From assembly GCA_035561355.1 (NCBI GenBank), contig DATMXS010000240.1:1-5976 (forward strand): 5,976 bases of DNA, in the 5' to 3' direction. Within the stretch, counting starts at the first letter, position 1, and each line of letters starts with the position of its first letter. Origin of the DNA: DATMXS01 sp035561355. GTDB lineage: Bacteria > Acidobacteriota > Terriglobia > Bryobacterales > Bryobacteraceae. Under the pieces are notes generated by a model. The model was given only the letters and a program-made list of their open reading frames with translations, searched no databases and was not told the origin of the DNA. Of the stretch, positions 1-5,914 are shown one piece after another. A program made the position numbers and the translations under genes.

Positions 1-32
1 GCTGCCGCTAAGCCCGCAACCTCTCTGTTTAC

Positions 33-60
33 TTGACACCGTTCCCCCCCATCGCCTAAT
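33..60 (+). promoter_or_regulatory. Putative sigma70-type promoter of the Rrf2-cysK operon
   Basis: A perfect TTGACA lies at 33-38. Sixteen bases later, CCTAAT at 55-60 matches four of six positions of TATAAT. The predicted transcription start, near 67, would leave a leader of only about ten bases before the GTG start at 77. The -35 match is strong, while the -10 is weak and the spacer slightly short. The -10 overlaps the left arm of the inverted repeat described separately, which fits repression by steric blocking. Confidence 0.5.
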
Positions 61-74
61 CTCTACTTAGGTAG
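55..74. promoter_or_regulatory. Putative operator (inverted repeat) for the Rrf2-family repressor
   Basis: CCTAA at 55-59 and TTAGG at 67-71 are exact inverted repeats separated by seven bases. The right arm is itself the core of a near-palindrome at 63-74, CTACTTAGGTAG, which pairs at ten of twelve positions. The element covers the probable -10 and the AGG (69-71) that is the only candidate ribosome-binding site for the start at 77. Rrf2-family dimers commonly autoregulate by binding such elements in their own promoters. Binding here is inferred from position and symmetry; it was not matched to a known consensus. Confidence 0.45.
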
Positions 75-76
75 CG

Positions 77-502
77 GTGATTATCTCACAGAAAACCGAA
101 TATGCCCTCCTGGCGATCTTCGATCTTGCTTCCCAACCGCCGGGGGTGCCCGTGCGGATCGGAGACATTGCCCGTCGTCGCAAGATCCCGCAAAAGTTCC
201 TCGAACTTATCCTGGCCGGCTTGAAGCAGGGCGGGTTTGTCGAATCGAGGCGCGGGGCCGAAGGCGGATACCTGCTGGCACGGGCGGCCGAGACAATCAC
301 TGTAGGCGAAGTGCTGCGCCATGTCGAAGGCGGACGGGCGAGAAGCCGCGCCGGCCGGCGGACAGCCGATGCGCCCTTCGCCGAGATCTGGAGGCAAGTG
401 GACGAGGCGGTGTCCGGCGTTATAGACAACATCAGCTTCGCGGAAATGGCGCGTACATGGGCCGCGCGCCAGCGCGACTACGTTCCGAACTGGGAGATCT
501 GA
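77..502 (+). CDS. Rrf2-family transcriptional regulator, CymR-like, without Fe-S cysteines
   Basis: This 141-residue protein has the usual Rrf2 length and layout. The N-terminal ISQKTEYALLAIFDLA helix is followed by a winged helix-turn-helix at about residues 26-66, with the family wing signature RGAEGGYLLAR (59-69). A linker and a dimerisation helix (about 100-130) follow. Rrf2 proteins repress or activate genes of Fe-S, cysteine or redox metabolism. This one contains no cysteine at all, so it cannot hold an IscR- or NsrR-type cluster. It ends in Asn-Trp-Glu-Ile, and a C-terminal Ile is the residue by which CysE docks into the CysK active site. With cysK one base downstream, a CymR-like role in sensing cysteine or O-acetylserine through CysK is the best inference. 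The GTG at 77 is the only good start, because an in-frame TAG lies at 68-70. The family call is very secure; the CymR-like function is inferred. Confidence 0.9.
   Translation: MIISQKTEYALLAIFDLASQPPGVPVRIGDIARRRKIPQKFLELILAGLKQGGFVESRRGAEGGYLLARAAETITVGEVLRHVEGGRARSRAGRRTADAPFAEIWRQVDEAVSGVIDNISFAEMARTWAARQRDYVPNWEI
492..496 (+). promoter_or_regulatory. Ribosome-binding site of cysK
   Basis: GGGAG lies inside the last codons of the Rrf2 gene, seven bases before the GTG at 504. It supports this non-ATG start and gives cysK its own initiation signal, despite the one-base gap to the preceding stop codon. Confidence 0.65.
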
Positions 503-503
503 C

Positions 504-1451
504 GTGTACTATCAGGACAATTCCTTTAGCATTGGGCACACGCCCCTCGTGAAACTGAACCGCGTCACAGACGGAGCCGGCGCAACCGTGCTGGCGAAAA
601 TCGAAGGACGCAACCCCAGCTACTCCGTAAAATGCCGGATCGGCTCCGCCATGGTCTGGGACGCAGAGAAGCGCGGCGTCCTGAAACCAGGCAAGGCGAT
701 CGTTGAGCCGACCAGCGGCAACACGGGAATCGCACTCGCATTCGTCGCAGCGGCGCGCGGGTATCCGATCACGCTCACGATGCCGGAAACGATGTCGATC
801 GAGCGCCGTAAGGTGTTGCAGGCCCTCGGGGCCAAACTCGTGCTCACCGAGGGGCCTCTGGGCATGAAGGGCGCCATCGCGAAAGCGGAGGAGATCCGCG
901 CGTCGGACCCCGACCGCTACTTCCTGCCAAACCAGTTCTGTAATCCTGCCAATCCCGAGATTCACTTTCGCACCACCGGTCCCGAAATCTGGGATGACAC
1001 CGAGGGCGAAATCGACGTGTTCGTTAGCGGGGTCGGCACCGGCGGGACCATCACCGGCGTCTCGCGGTTCATCAAGCCTAAGAAGCCGATCGTGTCGGTC
1101 GCGGTCGAGCCGACGCACAGCCCCGTGATTACCCAAAGCAAGCGTGGCGAGCCCCTTCAGCCCGGCCCTCATAAAATCCAGGGCCTCGGCGCAGGATTCA
1201 TACCGGACACACTCGACATGTCAGTTGTGGACCGCGTCGAACAGGTGACCAATGACGAATCCATAGAGATGGCGCGGCGGTTGACGCGCGAAGAGGGGAT
1301 ACTCAGCGGCATTTCGTGCGGTGCGGCTGCCGTAGCCGCCGTGCGGCTGGCGAAGGACCCGGAATTTCGGGGAAAGACGATCGTGACTGTGCTGCCCGAT
1401 TCCGGCGAGCGCTATTTGAGCACCGTGCTGTTCGAAGGAATGTTTTCCTAA
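504..1451 (+). CDS. cysK: Cysteine synthase A (O-acetylserine sulfhydrylase)
   Basis: This PLP enzyme makes L-cysteine from O-acetyl-L-serine and sulfide in the cytoplasm. At 315 residues it has the usual length for CysK. Visible motifs, in order: NSFSIGHTPLVKLNR (6-20); NPSYSVKCRIG (37-47) with the PLP Schiff-base Lys43; the substrate loop EPTSGNTGIALA (68-79); MPETMSIERR (93-102); the phosphate-binding GVGTGGTITG (176-185); HKIQGLGAGFIP (223-234); SGISCGAA (268-275), whose Ser271 would contact the PLP ring nitrogen; and PDSGERYLST (298-307). The KCRIG and SGERYLST forms match CysK (OASS-A) and argue against cystathionine beta-synthase or threonine synthase. The GTG start aligns with the N-terminus of E. 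coli CysK (IYEDNS-like). The gene is almost fused to the upstream Rrf2 regulator, so it is probably co-transcribed and regulated with it, and CysK may also be that regulator's partner. No cysE is seen in the window. Confidence 0.97.
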   Translation: MYYQDNSFSIGHTPLVKLNRVTDGAGATVLAKIEGRNPSYSVKCRIGSAMVWDAEKRGVLKPGKAIVEPTSGNTGIALAFVAAARGYPITLTMPETMSIERRKVLQALGAKLVLTEGPLGMKGAIAKAEEIRASDPDRYFLPNQFCNPANPEIHFRTTGPEIWDDTEGEIDVFVSGVGTGGTITGVSRFIKPKKPIVSVAVEPTHSPVITQSKRGEPLQPGPHKIQGLGAGFIPDTLDMSVVDRVEQVTNDESIEMARRLTREEGILSGISCGAAAVAAVRLAKDPEFRGKTIVTVLPDSGERYLSTVLFEGMFS

Positions 1452-1488
1452 AAAAACGTGGCGCCCTGTAACTTTAAAGGCGCCGCGT
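1450..1488 (-). terminator. Intrinsic terminator, best on the minus strand (end of the kinase operon)
   Basis: The arms 1456-1465 and 1479-1488 form a ten-pair GC-rich stem with one G-U wobble, around a 13-base loop. Read on the minus strand, the stem is followed directly by seven T residues (complement of A1450-A1456), a textbook intrinsic terminator. Read on the plus strand, only a mixed CTCTTATTAT tract follows, so it would work less well for cysK. The T tract overlaps the cysK stop codon, and the outermost A-U pair uses its first base. Confidence 0.8.
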
Positions 1489-1516
1489 ACGCTCTTATTA
1501 TCAAACCCCTTTACGG

Positions 1517-1566
1517 AAAGCGGGCGCGCACTACTCACCCTAACCCAACCCGGCGCCCGCTTTATT
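1517..1566 (+). terminator. Long-stem intrinsic terminator, best on the plus strand (end of the cysK operon)
   Basis: A perfect 11-base inverted repeat, AAAGCGGGCGC at 1517-1527 and its complement at 1553-1563, encloses a 25-base loop rich in C and A. On the plus strand the stem runs into TTTATT, a modest U tract. On the minus strand only CTTTCC follows. It probably ends cysK transcripts that read through the first hairpin. The large loop and short T tract make it less certain than the first hairpin. Confidence 0.6.
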
Positions 1567-1597
1567 CAAATGCCTGGCCGCTCGTGGGCAATTTGAA
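1565..1597. repeat. Third imperfect stem-loop in the convergent intergenic region
   Basis: TTCAAATGCC at 1565-1574 pairs with GGCAATTTGAA at 1587-1597, with a single bulged A at 1590 and a loop of about 12 bases. No T tract follows on either strand, so it is not an obvious terminator. It could be a 3' stabilising structure in either transcript or chance symmetry. The rest of this gap (1598-1669) shows no gene or recognisable site. Confidence 0.35.
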
Positions 1598-1669
1598 AAC
1601 GCATCACAGCCACGGCCGCGTGTCGTGCCGGTTTTCTGCTGACCCAGAGCGCACGACTACCGGGCGAAG

Positions 1670-4600
1670 TCATTCCCAATCGCAAAGCGATTCCACATAA
1701 GCCGCGGAACCGTCGCGCAGCCAGCCATCCAACTGCGCTACTTCCTTGAGCTGTTGGCCGCGATAGCGCGAAATGCCGATAAAGCGGCAATCCACTCCGC
1801 CAAGGGCGGTCATGTCGCCCCACAGCTTTTCGAACTGGCACACCGGGTAGACGTCTTCCTGCCCCTTGCCCCAGCGCTTCTTGACGTCTTTAAGTGTGAT
1901 GTACGCCGGCATGCGCATGCCGACGCCGCGCACGGCCGCCGCGACGCGTGCTTCGTCCGTGAGCGCCTCGCGATCCAATCCGAACACCGCGAGCAGGCCG
2001 TCGATGTCGACCCAGTTGGTCGCCGAGTTGTACCAGGAGAGCGTGGCTTCGATCGCCTCGTCCGGTAATGCGAGCCCCTCCACCAGTCGCGGCCTGCCGT
2101 CCACGCGAGCCAATCCGCCCCCACGATCCTCCACATGCCGGGCAATTACCTCGAACGCGAGAGTAGCGCCGCTCTCCACGAACCATCCCAGCAGCGCGGG
2201 ATCGAGATCCACGCCTAGCGTATCCACGTTGTGCACCAGCAGGTAGCGCAGTTGAGGGCGCTGGTCCAGCATCCGTCGCATCACGCCGTTCCGGAGCATG
2301 TTGGGCACTTCGTACCAGTGGCCCACCGGGTGGAGGCACTGCGACGGCAGATTGTCCGTGTAGTTCGCGGCCTCGCCCCGTTCCGCCGCCCACTTGATGT
2401 AGGCGGCGCGGACGCTTTCGCGGAGCTTCTGCTGCCGCTCGTCAAGCACCTGCTGCGCCATCTCCTCCCAGGCAAAGCGGAGATCGCGGACCATGGGAAT
2501 CATGCGCTGGCCGACGGCGCGGCCGGGCGAAAGCGAAAGCGGCCCGGGATAGCCGTAATTTTCTTCGGCGGCGAGGAAGTCCGCGATGGCGCTATGCGTG
2601 ACGTAGCTCGTCGTGATGACGTGCGGCGCCTGGGCGCCGTACCGGCGGCCCGTGCGGCGGCTCTTCGCGAGGTGGGCCTCAATGAAGTTCCGGTGACGGC
2701 CCGCGGTCTTCCAAAACGGGTTGAGCGCCTTTACGACGCCCGCACCCCGCGTCCAGCGCGTGCCCGCCCCCCCGGCAAGGGTGACCACTCCGGCAACGCC
2801 CGCTGCGAGTGCCTCCTCGCCGACGCGGCGGTAGCGCCTGTCGATGCCGTTTCTCGCGTCGAAAACGTCTTCCGGCGCGGCGTCCTCGACGACGGTGGCG
2901 GCGGGGAAACGGTTCTGTGCCAGGCCGATGCGCCCGGCGCGGAGGTCGGCCTGAATCTGCTCGTGCGTTACGCGGTCGAAACCGTGTTCTGAGAGCAGCG
3001 CGTCAAGAGTCTGGGAAGCAGCATCCTCCTGCTTCGCGCCTCGCGGCAGTAATCGGTCCACGATGCCCTGCACTGCGGCTCCCAACTCCGCTCGCTCGTG
3101 CGATGCGCGCCCGAAACACTCCAACTCGGCGCGCCGGGCCTGCGTCAGCAGCTTCGGATCGATGCGGATCAATTCGGGTACGACCTGCGCGTAGTACCCG
3201 CCGGGCATGAGCGCATCGCCGCCGCGCAGGAGTTCCGCCCAGGAGCCGCGCTCGTTGATGGCGAAATCGTACACAACCGGCTCCATGGCGAACGGAACCG
3301 CGGTTTCCAGCCGCCGCTTTGCTGCGCGCATGATGTCGAGCAGGCGCTCTTTGCCGCGGGCCTTGCAGGCGGCGTCGAACATGAATCCCATGCCGCCGCC
3401 AGCCATGCCGCCGAGCATCCAGAATCCCGAGAAGCCGTTCGCAAACTCCCGGCGCACATCCGCGATGATCGTCTCCGTGTAGTGATTCGTCGCCCAGGGA
3501 ATGATGGTCTGGATGGGGCCTCGGAAATTACGCTCCGTGCCTGCGCCCATTGCCGCGGTGTCCCCCGCGCGCAGATGTCCCACCAGTTCGTCGAAGAGCG
3601 ACATCGCGTCCAGCCGCGCGCGCCATTCGGGTTCCAGGCGCAGCAGGTACTTCTCTGTGACCATCTCCAGTACGGGCCCGACGTCCTGCGCCATCCCGCC
3701 ATGCGCCAGCACCAAGCTACGCTCCAACCGCTCCCGCGTGCCCGGCGCCACCTCCTCCGGCGTGAGTACGTCGTGCCGCGGCAATAGCCGCCCGCGGCTG
3801 ATGCCCCACTCGGGATCGCCCTCCTGCGCTTCGACGCCGCAGATCACCTTCATTCCCGGCCAGAGCCCGCCGGAGTCCTGCCAGCCGCCTCCCGAGCCGC
3901 CCAGCCATTCGCCCAGAATCGCGCGGGCCGCCACGAGCCGCCGGTCCTCGTCCGTGAGCGAACCGCTCAATGACCGTATTTGCCCGGTCGCCCGTGTACA
4001 CACGGCGATCAGGCACCCTAATAAATTCGTGGAGACGGCAAGCCGCGAGCCCTTGGGGATATCATTCACGCGGCTCACGATCTCGACGCCGTGCCCCGGT
4101 CGCCCGGTGAGGCGCGCGAGCAGCGACGCGAGCGGCGCCTGTGACCCTTCCATTGCGGGCGGCACGAGGCCGGAGGCGATCACGGCGGCCTTGAGCAGGC
4201 CCAGGTAATCGCGCCCGAAGTCAAACACCTCGGCAATCGAGGTTACATTTGCCGATGCGTTCAGATCCACGCTCGAAAGCCTCAGCACCGGCTCGTCGAT
4301 GATGCGCAGCCACGCTTCGACAGGCGGAGCGGCTGTGCGCCCGGCGCCGCTGACGCACAGGTCGATCGAAATGTTCAGGACGCGCGCGCCCTCGGGAAAA
4401 TCCATCCCGAGGAAGAAAATGTCGCTCCAGCCGCTATGGCTGAGGTCCATGCGAACCGGCGTGGTCTCGCGAAGAATGGGGAACAGGCCGGTCGAGGGGT
4501 CCGGTGACCGCAATTCGGGGCGGATGGAGAGCGGATAATCCTCCGGATGCCCGATCCGGGAGAGCCAGTTGTTCCCGCGGAACGAGCGCACACTCAACCG

Positions 4601-4996
4601 CACCTGATTCGCGAGCGTCTGGAACGCCAAGCCGCGGTACGCCGCCGCCAGACCGCTCGACAAAGCAGCGCTGGGGCCGCTCTCGCGGCCGAGTTTCAGC
4701 AGCAGGTCGATCGCCTGCTCGAAACGGCGGTTCAGGATGTGCTCGATGGCCGTGGACGGAATCAGGTCCGCGGAGGGAAGGCCCGGCTTGAACGGCAGGT
4801 GGAAGCGGTGGATCGCGTGAAGAAAGAACTGCGCGCGCACGCGCTCGTAGAGGTTGTCCGATGCGCGGCGGAAGCGGTCGAGAGCGGCGGCTTCGGCAAG
4901 CAGGGTGTCGGCGGTTGCGGGCCGGCAGAAGGCGTCGAGTGAGCGGTTCCGCTCGGCGGGCTCGGAGGCTGTGATGATCGCAGTCAGCTCGCTCAT
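1670..4996 (-). CDS. Bifunctional GHMP sugar kinase / UDPGP-family sugar-1-phosphate nucleotidyltransferase
   Basis: This 1108-residue cytosolic protein has two enzyme halves. After a helical lead-in (about 1-180), the first half resembles fucokinases and heptokinases of the GHMP superfamily: PVRMDLSHSGWSD (180-192) as motif 1, IPKGSRLAVST (313-323) in place of the ATP loop, GGGWQDSGGLWPG (369-381), and GGMAGGGMGFMF (529-540) as motif 3. A helical linker of unknown role (about 590-730) leads to a UDPGP domain: LAGGAGTRW (740-748) with Lys756, VGHWYEVPNML (891-901), HNVDTLGVDLDP (922-933), YNSATNWVDID (989-999) and QFEKLWGDM (1054-1062). The predicted chemistry is sugar plus ATP to sugar-1-phosphate, then NTP (UTP by family precedent) to NDP-sugar. 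The substrate is unknown; fucose, arabinose, galactose, a heptose or a uronic acid are all possible. The ATG at 4996 overlaps the upstream stop as ATGA, with no strong ribosome-binding site, so translation is probably coupled. No frameshift or stop breaks the frame. The domain calls are firm, the reaction inferred. Confidence 0.85.
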   Translation of the reverse strand: MSELTAIITASEPAERNRSLDAFCRPATADTLLAEAAALDRFRRASDNLYERVRAQFFLHAIHRFHLPFKPGLPSADLIPSTAIEHILNRRFEQAIDLLLKLGRESGPSAALSSGLAAAYRGLAFQTLANQVRLSVRSFRGNNWLSRIGHPEDYPLSIRPELRSPDPSTGLFPILRETTPVRMDLSHSGWSDIFFLGMDFPEGARVLNISIDLCVSGAGRTAAPPVEAWLRIIDEPVLRLSSVDLNASANVTSIAEVFDFGRDYLGLLKAAVIASGLVPPAMEGSQAPLASLLARLTGRPGHGVEIVSRVNDIPKGSRLAVSTNLLGCLIAVCTRATGQIRSLSGSLTDEDRRLVAARAILGEWLGGSGGGWQDSGGLWPGMKVICGVEAQEGDPEWGISRGRLLPRHDVLTPEEVAPGTRERLERSLVLAHGGMAQDVGPVLEMVTEKYLLRLEPEWRARLDAMSLFDELVGHLRAGDTAAMGAGTERNFRGPIQTIIPWATNHYTETIIADVRREFANGFSGFWMLGGMAGGGMGFMFDAACKARGKERLLDIMRAAKRRLETAVPFAMEPVVYDFAINERGSWAELLRGGDALMPGGYYAQVVPELIRIDPKLLTQARRAELECFGRASHERAELGAAVQGIVDRLLPRGAKQEDAASQTLDALLSEHGFDRVTHEQIQADLRAGRIGLAQNRFPAATVVEDAAPEDVFDARNGIDRRYRRVGEEALAAGVAGVVTLAGGAGTRWTRGAGVVKALNPFWKTAGRHRNFIEAHLAKSRRTGRRYGAQAPHVITTSYVTHSAIADFLAAEENYGYPGPLSLSPGRAVGQRMIPMVRDLRFAWEEMAQQVLDERQQKLRESVRAAYIKWAAERGEAANYTDNLPSQCLHPVGHWYEVPNMLRNGVMRRMLDQRPQLRYLLVHNVDTLGVDLDPALLGWFVESGATLAFEVIARHVEDRGGGLARVDGRPRLVEGLALPDEAIEATLSWYNSATNWVDIDGLLAVFGLDREALTDEARVAAAVRGVGMRMPAYITLKDVKKRWGKGQEDVYPVCQFEKLWGDMTALGGVDCRFIGISRYRGQQLKEVAQLDGWLRDGSAAYVESLCDWE

Positions 4997-5850
4997 GCGC
5001 GGGCGGCCCCCAAGGCCTGCTGGCGGGATGCGACGGTCTCGAGGACGCGTGCGAGAACCTCGGCGGAATCGCAGCCGTGCAGGCCGAGCGCAAGCTGGGC
5101 GGTCAGGAACCCGTATCGTGCGCCGAGATCATAGCGCTGGCCTGGGCTCACTACCGCGAGATACTGCTCCCGGCGCGTCAGTTCGGCGAGAGCTTCCGAT
5201 AGCCCCACCCGGCCTCCGCGCGCGAGCAGTTCACCAAGTACATCGAAAATCGTCGCCGTGAGAACGTGCATCCCGAAGAAGCACAGATAGTACCCGGCGC
5301 GAAGCCCTGGCACGACCAGGCGCTGTTCGGCTTCGGTCGGGGTCGGCTTTTCGATCACGGTCTCAATGCGGTAGATGTCCGGACGGCCGGTGAGCCCCGT
5401 ACCGGCGACGGCGCCGTACTGCGAAAGCTGTGTTTCGCGCGTGGGCTGCACGGCGGAAACGGAGCAATCCTCCTGCTCGGTGAGGGCTACGATGGCCTTC
5501 GCGCACGGCACGTTGCCGGGACAGACATACACGTGATCGCCGACCACGTGCAGCACCGCTTCGCCATTCGCAAACCCGGCGGCGCACTGGATTGCGTGCC
5601 CGTAGCCGAGCGCTTCCCGCTGTGGCAGAAACGTGAGATGCCGCGCATCGCCGCCGGCGGCCTCGCGGAAAGCGGACTCGTCGCCAGGATGCACGACGAT
5701 ACCGATCTCATCGATACCCGCGGCATGTATGTGTCCGGTGATGATCCGGAGCAGCGGCTTCTCCACCCCGTCGGCATCGATCAGCGTCTGAAGCGGAAGC
5801 GCGCGCTGGTGCGGCGCAGCCGCGGTAATCACCGCCTTATGGACTCGCAT
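4993..5850 (-). CDS. GalU-like sugar-1-phosphate nucleotidyltransferase with an altered nucleotide loop
   Basis: This 285-residue protein aligns along its length with GalU-type glucose-1-phosphate uridylyltransferases. It has KAVIT (5-9), KPLLRII (31-37), the QREALGYGHAI segment (77-87, QGLAKGLGHAV in GalU), VGDHVYV (103-109) with the metal-binding Asp105, YGAV (145-148), IEKP (166-169) with Lys168, and RYDLGARYGFLTAQLALGL (239-257) near the end. The first glycine loop, GLGTRMLP in GalU, reads APHQRALP here (12-19), so the glycines and threonine are lost and only Arg16 remains. It may be a divergent active enzyme with unusual nucleotide handling, or a regulatory partner of the downstream protein, which carries an intact loop. 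It ends in an ATGA overlap with the kinase-nucleotidyltransferase gene, implying coupled expression. The ATG at 5850 is the first possible start, since an in-frame TAG lies six bases upstream. The family is clear; activity and substrate are not. Confidence 0.85.
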   Translation of the reverse strand: MRVHKAVITAAAPHQRALPLQTLIDADGVEKPLLRIITGHIHAAGIDEIGIVVHPGDESAFREAAGGDARHLTFLPQREALGYGHAIQCAAGFANGEAVLHVVGDHVYVCPGNVPCAKAIVALTEQEDCSVSAVQPTRETQLSQYGAVAGTGLTGRPDIYRIETVIEKPTPTEAEQRLVVPGLRAGYYLCFFGMHVLTATIFDVLGELLARGGRVGLSEALAELTRREQYLAVVSPGQRYDLGARYGFLTAQLALGLHGCDSAEVLARVLETVASRQQALGAARA

Positions 5851-5886
5851 GGTCTACTCAGAAACTGTACCGCGCGACAGAGGGTG

Positions 5887-5914
5887 ATAACAGCGGAAGT
5901 TTAAGCGATGTCAG
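5887..5914 (-). promoter_or_regulatory. Possible promoter of the nucleotidyltransferase-kinase operon
   Basis: On the minus strand, CTGACA (5914-5909, five of six matches to TTGACA) is followed after 16 bases by TGTTAT (5892-5887, four of six to TATAAT). Transcription would start near 5880, about 30 bases before the ATG at 5850. The translation signal before that ATG is weak (GAG about seven bases upstream). The -10 is poor and the spacer slightly short, so this is only the best candidate in the stretch, not a firm call. Confidence 0.3.

Noticed and set aside
432..1172. A 246-residue minus-strand reading frame opposite the Rrf2 gene and cysK
   Set aside because: Both plus-strand proteins there are unmistakable, and this frame is an antisense shadow of cysK.
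1458..1700. An 80-residue plus-strand reading frame after cysK
   Set aside because: It begins within the first terminator hairpin, runs through the second and third stem-loops, has no ribosome-binding site, and overlaps the end of the kinase gene. Its composition does not look like protein.
2231..2992. A 253-residue plus-strand reading frame opposite the kinase/nucleotidyltransferase gene
   Set aside because: It is antisense to a clearly conserved protein and is explained by the scarcity of stop codons in GC-rich DNA. No domain or initiation signal was seen.
5266..5904. A 212-residue plus-strand reading frame opposite the GalU-like gene
   Set aside because: It mirrors the real minus-strand gene, whose motifs are recognisable; the antisense translation shows no family signature.
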